Assembly: GCF_024749285.1 (NCBI RefSeq)
Contig: NZ_CP087196.1
Coordinates: 3,100,001-3,164,000, forward strand
Reading direction: 5' to 3'
DNA length: 64,000 nt
DNA from: Pseudomonas sp. B21-015
Lineage (GTDB): Bacteria; Pseudomonadota; Gammaproteobacteria; Pseudomonadales; Pseudomonadaceae
Both the position numbers and the translations under genes were made by a program. The notes below the pieces were generated by a model. It saw only the letters and a program-made list of their open reading frames with translations, searched no databases and was not told the origin of the DNA. Positions 46,220 through 56,793 of this stretch are shown in pieces. Each line of letters opens with the position of its first letter. Within the stretch, counting starts at the first letter, position 1.

Positions 46220-46783
46220 TTACAGGTCCAATAACTTTCGCGCCATGCATTGCGCATTATCGGCGGCACTGTGATCACCCATCACAAGCGCTACGGTAAT
46301 GGCACCGTCGATCAGGATCAGCAGCTGCTTGGCCAGCGTCTGCGGGTCTGTGGCGCCATGTTCGGTACAGAGCTCGCGCACGTAGTCGAGCAGCTTCTGT
46401 TTGTGGTCTTTGGCGACCAGGCGAACCGGGTCTTGCGGGTCGCCGGTTTCGCCGCTGGTGTTGATGAATGCGCAGCCACGAAAGCCCTCTGAGGCGAACC
46501 AGGCCTTGAGCACGGTAAACAGGTTGAGGAGCCGCTCGGCCGGGGTTTGCGCCTTGCCGACTTCGCTCCGATACCAGTGCATCCAGCGCACATCACGGCG
46601 TTGCAGGGCCGCGACGACAAGCTCCTCCTTGTTGGCGAAGTAGCGGTAAATACTTTTTCTGGAGACGCCGGCGGTTTTCACCAGAAGATCCATGCCGGTG
46701 GCAGCGATGCCACTTTTGTAGATCAACTTTTCGGTGACATCCAGAATGATGTCGCGTGTGTCGTTGCTAGTGATTTCGTTCAT
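46220..46783 (-). CDS. TetR-family transcriptional regulator
   Basis: A 187-residue TetR regulator. The N-terminal helix-turn-helix reads [27 protein letters not shown], and the C-terminal ligand domain contains [16 protein letters not shown], the pattern of the YcnC/LmrA-like branch that keeps a Cys in this position. The ATG at 46783 is the only good start; the frame upstream to 46885 is translated REP sequence. It probably controls the adjacent DUF1348 gene. Confidence 0.9.
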   Translation of the reverse strand: MNEITSNDTRDIILDVTEKLIYKSGIAATGMDLLVKTAGVSRKSIYRYFANKEELVVAALQRRDVRWMHWYRSEVGKAQTPAERLLNLFTVLKAWFASEGFRGCAFINTSGETGDPQDPVRLVAKDHKQKLLDYVRELCTEHGATDPQTLAKQLLILIDGAITVALVMGDHSAADNAQCMARKLLDL

Positions 46784-46850
46784 GTGGCCAACAGTAGAAT
46801 GATCGTTCTCCTTGGTCAAGAAATTATTTGTGGTGACTGTGAAGTTGCCG

Positions 46851-46914
46851 TCGCGAGCAGGCTCGTTCCCACATTTGAAATGCATTCCCCTGTGGGAGCG
46901 AGCCTGCTCGCGAA
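46851..46914. repeat. REP pair, GAGCCTGCTCGC type
   Basis: Closely spaced inverted copies at 46851-46874 and 46890-46914, in the divergent region between tetR and pssA. Confidence 0.9.
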
Positions 46915-46999
46915 GGGGGCTTTACAGACACTAACAAGACCCAAGGCAATCCATGGTGTAAGCTCTCGGGTTCTTCGGATTCGACCTTTTGCGAGCCCT

Positions 47000-48343
47000 A
47001 TGCCGTCGCTTTTCAAACGCTCTCTGCTGCCTAAACTGCGCAGTTTTCCGCTGACCGCCGATGCCGTCACCATCCTCTCTGGCGCTGCCGAGTTCCGTCG
47101 TTGCCTGCTGGAACAAATCGCTCAGGCAACCCGGCGTATCTACATCGTCGCGCTGTACCTGCAACAGGATGAGGCCGGCCAGGAAATCCTCGATGCCCTG
47201 CACGCCGCCAAACTGGCGCGTCCGGAATTGGACGTGGTGGTGGTTGTGGACTGGCTGCGCGCCCAGCGCGGCTTGATCGGCGCCGGCAAGCAGCCGGGCA
47301 ACTCGGCCTGGTATCAGGAAACCACCCGCACCCACCACAGCGTTGTGCCGGTGTACGGCGTGCCGGTGCAGACCCGCGAGTTGTTCGGTGTGCTGCATTT
47401 GAAGGGCTTCGTGATCGACGATTGCGTGATTTACAGCGGCGCGAGCCTGAACAACGTTTACCTGCACAAATTCGACAAGTACCGCTTCGACCGCTATCAC
47501 CTGTTGCAGAACCAGGCGCTGGCCGATTCCATGCAGCACCTGATTCAGCACGGTCTGATCACTTCCAAAGCGGTACATCGCCTCGACCTGCCGAACCTGC
47601 CGACCACCCGCAGCCTGCGCCACGACATCGGCGACCTGCGCAGCCGTCTCAAGCACGCGGCGTATGACACCACGGCGGGCAGCACGGCGAAGGGCGGTTT
47701 ATCGGTCAGTCCGTTGCTCGGGGTGGGCAAGAACAACCCGTTGAGCCGGGTGATCTGCGAGCTGATCGCCAGTGCGCAGCATCAGCTGACCATCTGCACG
47801 CCGTACTTCAACCTGCCGCTGGCGGTGACCCGGGAAATCAATCGGGCCCTGGCGCGGGGCGTGAAGATCGACATCGTCGTCGGTGACAAGACCGCCAACG
47901 ATTTCTACATTCCGCCCAGCGAGCCGTTCAAGGTGATCGCGGCGCTGCCATACCTGTACGAGATCAGCCTGCGACGCTTCGCCAAACGTCATCAGCGCAG
48001 CATCGACAGCGGCAAGCTGAACCTGCATTTATGGAAGGATGGCGACAACACCTATCACCTCAAGGGCATGTGGATCGATCAGCGCTACACCTTGCTGACC
48101 GGCAACAACCTCAATCCGCGGGCGTTCCGTCTCGATCTGGAAAACGCGTTGCTGATTGATGATCCGCAGGGCGAGTTGCTGGAGCCGCGTGGCAAAGAGC
48201 TGGCGGAGATCTTCCAGCACACCCAGCGCATTGAGCGGTATCAGGATCTGGAGACGCTGCCGGATTATCCGGCGGGGGTGGCCAAGTTCCTCAAGCGCGT
48301 GAGTCGGGTGCGGATCGAACGGTTGTTGTATCGGATTTTGTAA
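47000..48343 (+). CDS. pssA: CDP-diacylglycerol--serine O-phosphatidyltransferase (PLD type)
   Basis: A 447-residue enzyme of the phospholipase D superfamily, the E. coli PssA type (451 residues) that makes phosphatidylserine, precursor of phosphatidylethanolamine. The two HKD-like motifs are visible as VLHLKGFVIDDCVIYSGAS and TYHLKGMWIDQRYTLLTGNN. It is a peripheral membrane protein with basic C-terminus (KFLKRVSRVRIERLLYRIL). The ATG at 47000 matches the family start; an open frame reaching back to 46547 runs through a REP pair and the TetR promoter. Confidence 0.93.
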   Translation: MPSLFKRSLLPKLRSFPLTADAVTILSGAAEFRRCLLEQIAQATRRIYIVALYLQQDEAGQEILDALHAAKLARPELDVVVVVDWLRAQRGLIGAGKQPGNSAWYQETTRTHHSVVPVYGVPVQTRELFGVLHLKGFVIDDCVIYSGASLNNVYLHKFDKYRFDRYHLLQNQALADSMQHLIQHGLITSKAVHRLDLPNLPTTRSLRHDIGDLRSRLKHAAYDTTAGSTAKGGLSVSPLLGVGKNNPLSRVICELIASAQHQLTICTPYFNLPLAVTREINRALARGVKIDIVVGDKTANDFYIPPSEPFKVIAALPYLYEISLRRFAKRHQRSIDSGKLNLHLWKDGDNTYHLKGMWIDQRYTLLTGNNLNPRAFRLDLENALLIDDPQGELLEPRGKELAEIFQHTQRIERYQDLETLPDYPAGVAKFLKRVSRVRIERLLYRIL

Positions 48344-48386
48344 GGGGTAACACGGCGGGGCGGGTGTGTTGCCGGTGAGTACGCCT

Positions 48387-48458
48387 TCGCGAGCAGGCTC
48401 GCTCCCACATTGGAATTGTGATCGACATAAATCTTCGCGGGCAAGCCCGCCCCCACAG
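48387..48458. repeat. Two REP copies in direct orientation
   Basis: TCGCGAGCAGGCTCGCTCCC (48387-48410) and TCGCGGGCAAGCCCGCCCCC (48434-48458) belong to two different subtypes and run in the same direction, unlike the usual inverted pairs. Confidence 0.85.
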
Positions 48459-48547
48459 GATTTAGGCTGCCCACAGGGATCTGCGCCGGGCTGGTGGCTG
48501 CGCTAATATGCCCACCACTTAAACAAGAACAAGGCTCGCCACGGTCA

Positions 48548-49564
48548 ATGTCGGAAAAAGACACCATCTCCATTCAACTGGTGCGTGAGGCGCTGTTGCA
48601 AAGTTGCGCCCCGGGCGCTGCCACCGAAGAGGTGTTGAACAAGGTCGACATCGATCCGGCGTTGCTGGAAACCAACGACGCCCGTGTTCCAGCCACCGCC
48701 TATGCGCGCCTGTGGCGATTGCTGGCGCAGCGCCGGGACGATGAGTTTTTTGGCATGGACCCGCGCAAGCTCAAGTCCGGCAGCCTGGCGTTTCTGTGTC
48801 GCTGCTCCATGGTCCAGCCGAGCCTGGCCGCCGGGCTGACCTCGGGCCTGAGCTTTCTGTCGTTGATGCTTGAACGCCTGCCCGCACAACTGGTTCGGCA
48901 GCAAAGCCTGGCGGAAATCGTCCTGTTGGAGGACGACGAAGACCCGCGCCGCGCCTTCACTTATTTCACTTACTGGATGATCGTCCACGGCGTGGCCTGC
49001 TGGCTGGCGGGGCGGCGGATTCCGATCCTGGCCATCGAGTTGCGCTGCCCGGCGCCGGATTTTTGCGATGACTATCGGGTGATGTTCTCCGAGAACCTGC
49101 GATTCGACCGGCCGCGCACGCGGATGATTTTCTCGGCCGACTGCCTGGATTTGCCAATCAAGCGCAGCGCCGAAGAGCTCAAGCGCTTCCTCGCCCATGC
49201 GCCGGCCAATATCCTCGTCAAGTATCGTGATCCGGAGAGCCTGGCCAGCCGGATCAAGCACGATCTGCGGCAACTGCCCGCCGAGCACTGGCCGGAAACC
49301 GAGGCGCTGGCGCAGCAACTGTGCATGTCGGCCTCGACCCTGCGTCGACGCCTGGCCGAAGAAGGGCAGACGTATCAGGGGCTCAAGGACAGCGTGCGCA
49401 AGGAACTGGCCATCGTCTGGCTGGCCGAGCCGGCCATCAGCTTTGCTGAAATCGCTACACGTTTGGGGTTTGCCGATGCCAGCTCGTTCTACAAGGCGTT
49501 TCGCAAGTGGTCGGGGTCTAATCCGGGACATTATCGGAGTTTGATTCTTAACGAACCCAGTTGA
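48548..49564 (+). CDS. AraC-family transcriptional regulator
   Basis: A 338-residue regulator of the OruR-like AraC group. The N-terminal ~200 residues form an arabinose-binding-like domain (ATAYARLWRLLAQRRDDEFFGM), and the C-terminal helix-turn-helix pair ends EIATRLGFADASSFYKAFRK and WSGSNPGHYR. The ATG at 48548 gives MSEKDTISIQLVREAL. It lies just upstream of the acyl-CoA catabolic genes in the same direction and is their most likely activator, as in the PA2552-PA2556-like cluster of P. aeruginosa (recalled, unchecked). Confidence 0.9.
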   Translation: MSEKDTISIQLVREALLQSCAPGAATEEVLNKVDIDPALLETNDARVPATAYARLWRLLAQRRDDEFFGMDPRKLKSGSLAFLCRCSMVQPSLAAGLTSGLSFLSLMLERLPAQLVRQQSLAEIVLLEDDEDPRRAFTYFTYWMIVHGVACWLAGRRIPILAIELRCPAPDFCDDYRVMFSENLRFDRPRTRMIFSADCLDLPIKRSAEELKRFLAHAPANILVKYRDPESLASRIKHDLRQLPAEHWPETEALAQQLCMSASTLRRRLAEEGQTYQGLKDSVRKELAIVWLAEPAISFAEIATRLGFADASSFYKAFRKWSGSNPGHYRSLILNEPS

Positions 49565-49595
49565 TCCGGATTCTGTGGTGCCTGGTCTGGTGCCT

Positions 49596-49684
49596 TCGCG
49601 GGCAAGCCAGCTCCCACAGTGATATGCGGTGACCATAAATGTCGTACACGCCGTAAAACCTGTGGGAGCGGGCTTGCCCGCGAT
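49596..49684. repeat. REP pair, GGGCTTGCCCGC type
   Basis: Inverted copies at 49596-49619 and 49660-49684. The rest of the gap before the acyl-CoA synthetase gene (49685-49837) should hold its promoter. Confidence 0.9.
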
Positions 49685-49837
49685 GGCGGTCATCCGGGCG
49701 CCGCATCCTTCAGCCCTTGGCCAAACCAGTCACACAACTTGATAGCTTTGACCATTGTCCCGTTCCCCGCGCAGAGCGAGTATTTCCCAGTTATTTACGG
49801 TTCCCCAACCTAATAAAAATACACAGGGACTCTGGCA

Positions 49838-51502
49838 ATGCGCGATTATTTGTCTGCCACGTCACAGTTCAATTATCAGCACGCCGTCGATGCCGCGCTC
49901 ACGGGGTCGTTGAGCGCGCTCAACGCCTGCGTCGAATGTTGCGACCGGCATGCCTTGCCGGGGCGCATCGCGCTGTTCTGGGAAGGCCGCGACGGCGCCA
50001 GCGCGACCTACACCTTCAGCGACTTGCAGGACAAAGCCGCGCGCTTCGCCAATTTCCTGTTGGCCCAGGGCGTGAAGAAGGGCGATAAAGTCGCCGGCCT
50101 CCTGCCACGCAATATCGAATTGCTGATCACCGTGTTCGCCACCTGGCGCATCGGCGCGGTCTATCAGCCGCTGTTTACAGCCTTCGGCCCGAAAGCCATC
50201 GAACATCGCCTCAACAGTTCCGGCGCCGCAGTCGTAGTAACCGACGCGGTCAATCGCCCGAAACTCGCTGAAGTGGCCGACTGCCCGACCATCGTCACCG
50301 TTGGCGGTCCCAAGGGGCAGGGCATCGTGCGTGGCGATTTCAGTTTCTGGGCCGAACTGGCCAATTATTCCCCTGAATGCGAACCGGTATTGCTGACCGG
50401 TGAAGACCCGTTTCTGCTGATGTTTACCTCGGGCACCACCGGCCCGTCGAAAGCACTGTCGGTGCCGCTCAAGGCCATTGTCGCGTTCCAGAGTTACACC
50501 CGTGACGCGGTGGATTTGCGCCCTGAAGACGCGTTCTGGAACGTCGCCGATCCGGGCTGGGCCTATGGCATTTATTTCGGCGTCACCGGCCCGATGTCGA
50601 TGGGGCATCCAATTACCTTTTACGATGGCCCGTTCACCCTCGAAAGCACTTGCCGGGTGATCAACAAATACGGGATCACCAACCTCACCGGTTCACCGAC
50701 CGCCTACCGTTTGCTGATTGCCGGTGGCGACGATTTCGCCCGTTCGATCAAGGGCAAGCTGCGCATCGTCAGCAGCGCCGGCGAGCCGCTGAACCCGGAA
50801 GTGATTCGCTGGTTCGCCGATAACCTCGGTGTGGTGATTCATGACCATTACGGCCAGACCGAACTGGGCATGGTCCTGTGCAATCACCACGGCCTCGACC
50901 ATCCGGTGCACGTCGGCGCCGCCGGTTTTGCCTCGCCGGGCCACCGCATCGTGGTGCTCGACGAGGAATACAAAGAACTGGGCGTCGGCCAGCCGGGCAT
51001 TCTGGCCATCGACCGTACCCAATCGCCGATGTGCTGGTTCAGCGGTTACGAAGGTGCGCCGACCAAGGCCTTCGTCGGCAACTATTACCTGAGCGGCGAC
51101 ACCGTGGAATGGAACCCGGACGGCAGCATCAGCTTCGTCGGCCGCAGCGACGACGTGATCACCACCTCCGGCTACCGCGTCGGCCCGTTCGACGTGGAAA
51201 GCGCACTGATCGAACACCCGGCGGTGGTCGAAGCCGCGGTAATCGGCAAACCCGACCCGGAGCGCACCGAGCTGGTGAAAGCCTTTGTCGTGCTCAGCCC
51301 GCAATACCGCGCTGAGCCTGCGTTGGCCGAAGAGCTGCGCCAACACGTGCGCAAGCGTCTGGCGGCGCACGCTTACCCCCGCGAAATCGAATTTGTCAGC
51401 GAATTGCCGAAAACCCCAAGCGGCAAATTGCAGCGCTTTATCTTGCGCAACCAGGAAATCGCCAAGGCTCAAGAGGCCAGCGCGAAGAACGTTTCAGCTT
51501 GA
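49838..51502 (+). CDS. Acyl-CoA synthetase (AMP-forming)
   Basis: A 554-residue adenylate-forming ligase related to acetyl/medium-chain acyl-CoA synthetases. The P-loop-like motif [14 protein letters not shown] is near residue 190, HDHYGQTE follows, then [20 protein letters not shown] and the C-terminal catalytic Lys in [10 protein letters not shown]. It activates a carboxylic acid as the first step of the downstream oxidation genes. The substrate is likely a short branched acid such as 2-methylbutyrate or isobutyrate (inference from the operon). Confidence 0.9.
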   Translation: MRDYLSATSQFNYQHAVDAALTGSLSALNACVECCDRHALPGRIALFWEGRDGASATYTFSDLQDKAARFANFLLAQGVKKGDKVAGLLPRNIELLITVFATWRIGAVYQPLFTAFGPKAIEHRLNSSGAAVVVTDAVNRPKLAEVADCPTIVTVGGPKGQGIVRGDFSFWAELANYSPECEPVLLTGEDPFLLMFTSGTTGPSKALSVPLKAIVAFQSYTRDAVDLRPEDAFWNVADPGWAYGIYFGVTGPMSMGHPITFYDGPFTLESTCRVINKYGITNLTGSPTAYRLLIAGGDDFARSIKGKLRIVSSAGEPLNPEVIRWFADNLGVVIHDHYGQTELGMVLCNHHGLDHPVHVGAAGFASPGHRIVVLDEEYKELGVGQPGILAIDRTQSPMCWFSGYEGAPTKAFVGNYYLSGDTVEWNPDGSISFVGRSDDVITTSGYRVGPFDVESALIEHPAVVEAAVIGKPDPERTELVKAFVVLSPQYRAEPALAEELRQHVRKRLAAHAYPREIEFVSELPKTPSGKLQRFILRNQEIAKAQEASAKNVSA

Positions 51503-51515
51503 ATCCAAGGAAACA

Positions 51516-52280
51516 ATGATGCAGATCGAAAACAAGATTTTTCTCGTCACCGGCGGTGCATCCGGCCTCGGTGCCGCCACTGCGGAAATGCTGGTGGCGG
51601 CTGGCGCCAAGGTGATGCTGGTGGACATGAACGCCGAAGCCGTCGCGGCCCAGGCTGCACGTCTCGGCGCGCAAAGCGTGGTGGCGGATATCAGCAACGA
51701 AGCAGCAGCCGAAGCGGCGGTGCAGGCGACGGTCAAAGCGTTTGGCGGCCTCAATGGTCTGGTCAATTGCGCCGGCATCGTCCGTGGCGAGAAGATCCTC
51801 GGCAAGAACGGCCCCCATGGGTTGGCCAGTTTCAGCCAGGTGATCAACGTCAACCTGATCGGCAGTTTCAACATGCTGCGCCTGGCGGCGGCGGCGATTG
51901 CCGAAACCGAAGCCGATGAAGACGGCGAGCGCGGCGTGATCATCAACACCGCGTCGGTCGCGGCCTTCGACGGCCAGATCGGCCAGGCCGCGTACTCGGC
52001 CTCGAAAGGCGCGATTGCCAGCCTGACCTTGCCCGCCGCCCGTGAACTGGCACGCTTCGGCATTCGCGTGATGACCATCGCACCGGGCATTTTCGAAACC
52101 CCGATGATGGCCGGCATGACACCGCAAGTGCGCGAGTCTTTGGCCGCTGGCGTGCCGTTTCCACAGCGATTGGGCAAGCCGGGCGAGTACGCCGCGCTGG
52201 CCAGGCATATCATAGAAAACAGCATGCTCAACGGCGAGGTGATCCGTCTCGACGGTGCCTTGCGCATGGCCGCCAAATAA
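51516..52280 (+). CDS. Short-chain dehydrogenase, 3-hydroxyacyl-CoA dehydrogenase type II-like
   Basis: A 254-residue SDR (start 51516 or 51519; AAGG is upstream of both). The NAD-binding [16 protein letters not shown], the NCAGI motif and the catalytic Ser/Tyr/Lys in [10 protein letters not shown] and AYSASKGA are intact. It closely resembles HSD17B10-type enzymes ([13 protein letters not shown] and [13 protein letters not shown] are typical), which oxidise 2-methyl-3-hydroxybutyryl-CoA in isoleucine breakdown. It lies 13 bases after the synthetase and 12 before the thiolase. Confidence 0.9.
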   Translation: MMQIENKIFLVTGGASGLGAATAEMLVAAGAKVMLVDMNAEAVAAQAARLGAQSVVADISNEAAAEAAVQATVKAFGGLNGLVNCAGIVRGEKILGKNGPHGLASFSQVINVNLIGSFNMLRLAAAAIAETEADEDGERGVIINTASVAAFDGQIGQAAYSASKGAIASLTLPAARELARFGIRVMTIAPGIFETPMMAGMTPQVRESLAAGVPFPQRLGKPGEYAALARHIIENSMLNGEVIRLDGALRMAAK

Positions 52281-52292
52281 GGAGTATTTGTC

Positions 52293-53486
52293 ATGACACT
52301 GTCCAACGATCCGATTGTTATTGTCAGCGCCGTCCGCACCCCGATGGGCGGTTTCCAGGGCGAACTGAAAAGCCTGACCGCGCCGCAACTGGGCGCCGCC
52401 GCGATTCGTGCTGCCGTAGAGCGCGCCGGTATCGCCCCTGAGTCCGTAGAAGAAGTGTTGTTCGGCTGCGTGCTCTCCGCCGGCCTCGGTCAGGCCCCGG
52501 CGCGGCAAGCGGCACTGGGCGCCGGGCTGGATAAATCGACCCGTTGCACGACGCTGAACAAAATGTGCGGCTCGGGCATGGAAGCCACGATCCTGGCCCA
52601 CGACATGCTGATCGCCGGCAGTGCCGATGTGGTGGTCGCTGGCGGCATGGAAAGCATGTCCAACGCCCCGTATCTGCTGGACCGTGCCCGCAGCGGTTAC
52701 CGCATGGGCCACGGCCGGGTGCTCGATCACATGTTCCTTGACGGTCTGGAAGATGCCTACGACAAGGGCCGCCTGATGGGCACCTTTGCCGAGGATTGCG
52801 CTGAAACCAACGGCTTCAGCCGCGAAGCTCAGGACGCCTTTGCCATCGCCTCGACCACCCGCGCGCAGCAGGCGATCAAGGACGGCAGCTTCACGGCCGA
52901 GATCGTGCCGCTCACCGTGACCGTCGGCAAAGAGCAGGTGCTGATCAGTCACGACGAACAGCCACCGAAAGCCAAGCTGGACAAAATCGCCTCGCTGAAA
53001 CCAGCGTTCCGCGACGGCGGCACCGTGACGGCGGCGAACTCCAGCTCGATCTCGGACGGCGCGGCGGCACTGGTGCTGATGCGTCGTTCCGAAGCCGAAA
53101 AACAAGGCCTGAAACCGCTGGCGGTGATTCACGGCCACGCCGCGTTTGCCGACACACCGGGGCTGTTCCCGGTGGCACCGGTGGGCGCGATCAAGAAGTT
53201 GATGAAAAAAACCGGCTGGTCCCTGGACGAAGTCGAGTTGTTCGAAGTCAACGAAGCCTTCGCGGTGGTGAGTCTGGTGACCATGACCAAACTGGAAATC
53301 CCCCACGAGAAGATCAACGTCCACGGCGGTGCCTGCGCTTTGGGTCACCCGATCGGTGCTTCTGGCGCGCGGATCCTCGTGACCTTGCTCTCGGCCCTGC
53401 GCCAGAAAGGCTTGAAGCGCGGCGTTGCAGCGATCTGCATTGGCGGCGGTGAAGCCACGGCCATGGCTGTGGAGTGCCTGTACTGA
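52293..53486 (+). CDS. Acetyl-CoA acyltransferase (thiolase)
   Basis: A 397-residue degradative thiolase. Catalytic Cys is in TLNKMCGSGMEA, the NEAF motif in EVNEAFAVV, His in GHPIGASGARI and the second Cys in AAICIGGGEA. In this gene set it would cleave 2-methylacetoacetyl-CoA to propionyl-CoA and acetyl-CoA. GGAG is 8 bases before the ATG. A REP pair separates it from the next gene. Confidence 0.93.
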   Translation: MTLSNDPIVIVSAVRTPMGGFQGELKSLTAPQLGAAAIRAAVERAGIAPESVEEVLFGCVLSAGLGQAPARQAALGAGLDKSTRCTTLNKMCGSGMEATILAHDMLIAGSADVVVAGGMESMSNAPYLLDRARSGYRMGHGRVLDHMFLDGLEDAYDKGRLMGTFAEDCAETNGFSREAQDAFAIASTTRAQQAIKDGSFTAEIVPLTVTVGKEQVLISHDEQPPKAKLDKIASLKPAFRDGGTVTAANSSSISDGAAALVLMRRSEAEKQGLKPLAVIHGHAAFADTPGLFPVAPVGAIKKLMKKTGWSLDEVELFEVNEAFAVVSLVTMTKLEIPHEKINVHGGACALGHPIGASGARILVTLLSALRQKGLKRGVAAICIGGGEATAMAVECLY

Positions 53487-53519
53487 GGCTAATGGGGCGC
53501 AACCTGTGTGTGGGGCTTT

Positions 53520-53632
53520 TGTGGCGAGGGAGCTTGCTCCCGCTGGGTCGCGAAGCGGCCCCAAAAGCTTTGCGACTGCTGCGCAGTCGAGCGGGAGCAA
53601 GCTCCCTCGCCACACAAGCCCGCTCCCACAGG
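53520..53632. repeat. REP pair, GGCGAGGGAGCTTGCTCCC type, plus half element
   Basis: TGTGGCGAGGGAGCTTGCTC... and its complement ending at 53614, followed at once by CAAGCCCGCTCCCACAGG (53615-53632), half of the other REP family. It lies within the catabolic gene series, between thiolase and dehydrogenase. Confidence 0.88.
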
Positions 53633-53666
53633 TCTTGCGTTTCAACTCGATTTTTAAGGACTTGGC

Positions 53667-54794
53667 ATGATTCCCAATGACGAACAACTTCAGATCAGCG
53701 ACGCGGCCCGGCAGTTTGCCCAGGAACGGCTGAAACCGTTCGCCGCCGAATGGGACCGTGAACATCGCTTCCCCAAGGAAGCCATCAGCGAGATGGCCGA
53801 CCTGGGTTTCTTCGGCATGCTGGTGCCGGAGCAGTGGGGCGGTTGCGACACCGGTTACCTGGCCTACGCCATGGCCCTGGAAGAAATCGCTGCCGGCGAT
53901 GGCGCCTGCTCGACCATCATGAGCGTGCACAACTCGGTGGGTTGCGTGCCGATCCTCAAGTTCGGCAACGACGACCAGAAAGAACGCTTCCTCAAACCGC
54001 TGGCCAGCGGCGCGATGCTCGGTGCGTTTGCGCTGACCGAACCGCAAGCCGGCTCCGATGCCAGCAGCCTGAAAACACGCGCCCGGCTGGACGGCGATCA
54101 CTATGTACTCAACGGCTGCAAGCAGTTCATCACCTCCGGGCAAAACGCCGGGGTGGTGATTGTGTTTGCGGTGACCGACCCGACTGCCGGCAAACGCGGG
54201 ATCACCGCGCTGATCGTGCCCACCGATTCGCCGGGCTATAAAGTCGCGCGGGTCGAAGACAAGCTTGGCCAACATGCTTCCGATACCTGCCAGATCCTCT
54301 TCGAGGATGTGAAAGTCCCGGTGGCCAATCGACTGGGTGAGGAGGGCGAAGGCTACAAGATCGCCCTGGCCAACCTCGAAGGCGGCCGCGTCGGCATTGC
54401 CTCGCAATCGGTGGGCATGGCCCGCGCCGCGTTCGAAGCGGCCCGCGACTACGCCCGTGAACGCGAGAGTTTCGGCAAGCCGATCATCGAACACCAGGCG
54501 GTAGCCTTCCGCCTGGCAGACATGGCCACCCAGATCGCCGTGGCCCGGCAGATGGTGCATTACGCGGCGGCATTGCGCGACAGCGGCAAGCCGGCGCTGG
54601 TCGAAGCGTCTATGGCCAAGCTGTTCGCTTCGGAAATGGCCGAAAAGGTCTGCTCCTCGGCGTTGCAAACCCTTGGCGGTTACGGTTACCTGAACGACTT
54701 CCCGCTGGAGCGGATCTACCGCGACGTGCGGGTGTGTCAGATCTACGAAGGCACCAGCGACATTCAGCGCATGGTCATTTCGCGCAATCTTTGA
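53667..54794 (+). CDS. Acyl-CoA dehydrogenase, short/branched-chain type
   Basis: A 375-residue FAD-dependent acyl-CoA dehydrogenase. FAD/substrate motifs [16 protein letters not shown] and [18 protein letters not shown] are present, and the catalytic Glu lies in [12 protein letters not shown] near residue 365, the position used by short-chain and isobutyryl/2-methylbutyryl enzymes. AAGGA precedes the ATG. By context it probably oxidises 2-methylbutyryl-CoA or isobutyryl-CoA. Confidence 0.92.
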   Translation: MIPNDEQLQISDAARQFAQERLKPFAAEWDREHRFPKEAISEMADLGFFGMLVPEQWGGCDTGYLAYAMALEEIAAGDGACSTIMSVHNSVGCVPILKFGNDDQKERFLKPLASGAMLGAFALTEPQAGSDASSLKTRARLDGDHYVLNGCKQFITSGQNAGVVIVFAVTDPTAGKRGITALIVPTDSPGYKVARVEDKLGQHASDTCQILFEDVKVPVANRLGEEGEGYKIALANLEGGRVGIASQSVGMARAAFEAARDYARERESFGKPIIEHQAVAFRLADMATQIAVARQMVHYAAALRDSGKPALVEASMAKLFASEMAEKVCSSALQTLGGYGYLNDFPLERIYRDVRVCQIYEGTSDIQRMVISRNL

Positions 54795-54808
54795 GAAGGA
54801 GCCCACCT

Positions 54809-55582
54809 ATGAACTACGAAACGATTCTGCTGGAAACCCACGGTCGCGTTGGGCTGATCACCCTCAACCGTCCGCAAGCGCTGAACGCGTTGAATGCCCA
54901 ACTCGTCAGTGAACTGAACCACGCCCTCGATGGCCTGGAAGCCGATTCGAACATCGGTTGCATCGTGCTGACCGGCTCGAAAAAAGCCTTCGCCGCCGGT
55001 GCCGACATCAAGGAAATGGCCGAGCTGACCTACCCGCAGATCTACCTCGACGACTTGTTCAGTGACAGCGATCGCGTGGCCAACCGCCGCAAGCCGATCA
55101 TTGCCGCGGTCAACGGTTTTGCCTTGGGCGGTGGTTGTGAACTGGCGTTGATGTGCGACTTCATTCTGGCGGGCGACAATGCCAAATTCGGTCAGCCGGA
55201 AATCAACCTCGGCGTACTGCCTGGCATGGGCGGCACCCAGCGCCTGACCCGTGCAGTGGGCAAGGCCAAGGCCATGGAAATGTGCCTGAGCGGGCGTTTG
55301 ATTGATGCAGTGGAAGCGGAGCGTTGCGGCATTGTGGCGCGCATCGTGCCGGCGGATGAGCTATTGGAAGAAGCATTGAAAGTCGCGGCGCTGATTGCCA
55401 AGAAGTCGCTGCCGATTGCGATGATGATCAAGGAAAGCGTCAACCGCGCCTTTGAAGTCAGCCTGTCGGAAGGTGTGCGCTTTGAACGCCGGGTGTTCCA
55501 TGCGGCGTTTGCGACGCAGGATCAGAAGGAAGGGATGGCGGCGTTTATTGCCAAGCGTGAGGCGGAGTTCGTCGGCAAGTAA
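54809..55582 (+). CDS. Enoyl-CoA hydratase
   Basis: A 257-residue crotonase. The two catalytic Glu residues are in [12 protein letters not shown] and [20 protein letters not shown], and the oxyanion hole in [19 protein letters not shown] precedes the ATG at 54809, 14 bases after the dehydrogenase stop. It would hydrate tiglyl-CoA or methacrylyl-CoA in branched-chain oxidation. It converges on the second dehydrogenase gene across a hairpin. Confidence 0.94.
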   Translation: MNYETILLETHGRVGLITLNRPQALNALNAQLVSELNHALDGLEADSNIGCIVLTGSKKAFAAGADIKEMAELTYPQIYLDDLFSDSDRVANRRKPIIAAVNGFALGGGCELALMCDFILAGDNAKFGQPEINLGVLPGMGGTQRLTRAVGKAKAMEMCLSGRLIDAVEAERCGIVARIVPADELLEEALKVAALIAKKSLPIAMMIKESVNRAFEVSLSEGVRFERRVFHAAFATQDQKEGMAAFIAKREAEFVGK

Positions 55583-55589
55583 CCCACAC

Positions 55590-55622
55590 TGATCGTTCCC
55601 ACGCTCTGCGTGGGAACGATCA
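55590..55622. repeat. Perfect 15-bp hairpin repeat, GTTCCCACGC type
   Basis: TGATCGTTCCCACGC/GCGTGGGAACGATCA with a TCT loop. This is a further REP-like family of Pseudomonas; here it stands alone between convergent genes and may also act as a terminator, though no T tract follows. Confidence 0.85.
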
Positions 55623-55638
55623 TGTCTGCGGCGACGCT

Positions 55639-56790
55639 CTAGACCAGGTAGTGCTTGAGCTCCCGGGCAATCACCATCCGCTGTATCTCGCTCGACCCTT
55701 CATAAATCTGCGTGATCCGCGCATCCCGGTAGTAACGCTCCACCGGGTAATCCTCCAGATACCCGTACCCGCCATGAATCTGTATCGCCGACGAGCAGAC
55801 CTTCTCGGCCATCTCGGATGCAAACAGCTTGGCCTGTGAAGCCTCCGACAGGCACGGCTTGCCAGCACTGCGCAAGCGCGCGGCGTGCAGGATCAGCAAG
55901 CGCGCGGCGTTCAACCGGGTGTGCATGTCGGCCAGCATGTTGGCGATGCTTTGGTGCTCGATGATCGGCTTGTCGAACTGCACCCGATCCCGCGCGTAGG
56001 CCAGCGCCGCTTCGAATGCTGCCCGGGCGATGCCCAAGGCTTGCGCGGCGATGCCGATGCGGCCGCCTTCGAGGTTGGAGAGGGCGATGGCCAGGCCTTT
56101 GCCGCGTTCACCCAGCAAATTCGCCTCGGGAATCGTGCAATTGTTCAGGGTGACAGCGCAGGTATCGGAAGCGCGGATGCCCATCTTGTGTTCACTGCGG
56201 TCGACGATGAACCCCGCTGTTTCGGTCGGCACCAGGAACGCCGAGATGCCGCGTTTGCCCAGCTCCGGATCGGTCACGGCGAAAACGATCGCCAGTTTCG
56301 CCCGTTTGCCATTGCTGACGAATTGCTTGGCGCCGTTGATCACCCACTGGCCGTCGCGCAGTTCGGCGCGAGTGCGCAGGTTGTGGGCTTCGGAACCGGC
56401 CTGGGGTTCGGTGAGACAGAAGCAACCGATGGCCTGGCCGCTGGCAAGGTCCGGCAGCCATTGCTGTTTCTGTTCTTCGGTGCCGTAATTGAGCACCGGC
56501 CCGCAGCCCACGGAGTTGTGGATGCTCATCAGTGCGCCAGTGGCGCCATCACCGGCGGAAATCTCTTCCACCGCCAAGGCGTAGGCCACGTAGTCGACAT
56601 AGGTGCCGCCCCATTCCTCGGGCACCACCATGCCCAGCAGACCCAGTTCACCCATCTTCGCCACCAGACCGTCATCGATCCAGCCAGCCTTTTCCCAGGC
56701 CTGTGCATGGGGCGCGATTTCGCCGCGGGCAAAATCCCGGGCCATGTCGCGGATCATCACTTGCTCTTCGCTCAATTCGATATCGTGCAT
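55639..56790 (-). CDS. Acyl-CoA dehydrogenase, isobutyryl-CoA dehydrogenase-like
   Basis: A 383-residue acyl-CoA dehydrogenase ([34 protein letters not shown], catalytic Glu in [14 protein letters not shown]). It is co-transcribed with the upstream 3-hydroxyisobutyryl-CoA hydrolase (3-base gap), which makes isobutyryl-CoA of valine degradation the likely substrate. GGAG stands before the ATG. It is about half identical by eye to the convergent dehydrogenase at 53.7 kb. Confidence 0.92.
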   Translation of the reverse strand: MHDIELSEEQVMIRDMARDFARGEIAPHAQAWEKAGWIDDGLVAKMGELGLLGMVVPEEWGGTYVDYVAYALAVEEISAGDGATGALMSIHNSVGCGPVLNYGTEEQKQQWLPDLASGQAIGCFCLTEPQAGSEAHNLRTRAELRDGQWVINGAKQFVSNGKRAKLAIVFAVTDPELGKRGISAFLVPTETAGFIVDRSEHKMGIRASDTCAVTLNNCTIPEANLLGERGKGLAIALSNLEGGRIGIAAQALGIARAAFEAALAYARDRVQFDKPIIEHQSIANMLADMHTRLNAARLLILHAARLRSAGKPCLSEASQAKLFASEMAEKVCSSAIQIHGGYGYLEDYPVERYYRDARITQIYEGSSEIQRMVIARELKHYLV

Positions 56791-56793
56791 GGC

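Noticed and set aside
46547..46999. An N-terminal extension of 151 codons on pssA.
   Set aside because: It translates the tetR gene in antisense and a REP pair; PssA of normal length starts at 47000.
51438..54806. An 1122-codon open frame on the minus strand opposite the SDR, thiolase and dehydrogenase genes.
   Set aside because: It is an antisense shadow produced by GC-rich codon bias; the plus-strand genes have full catalytic motifs and good ribosome sites, and the antisense product shows no family features.
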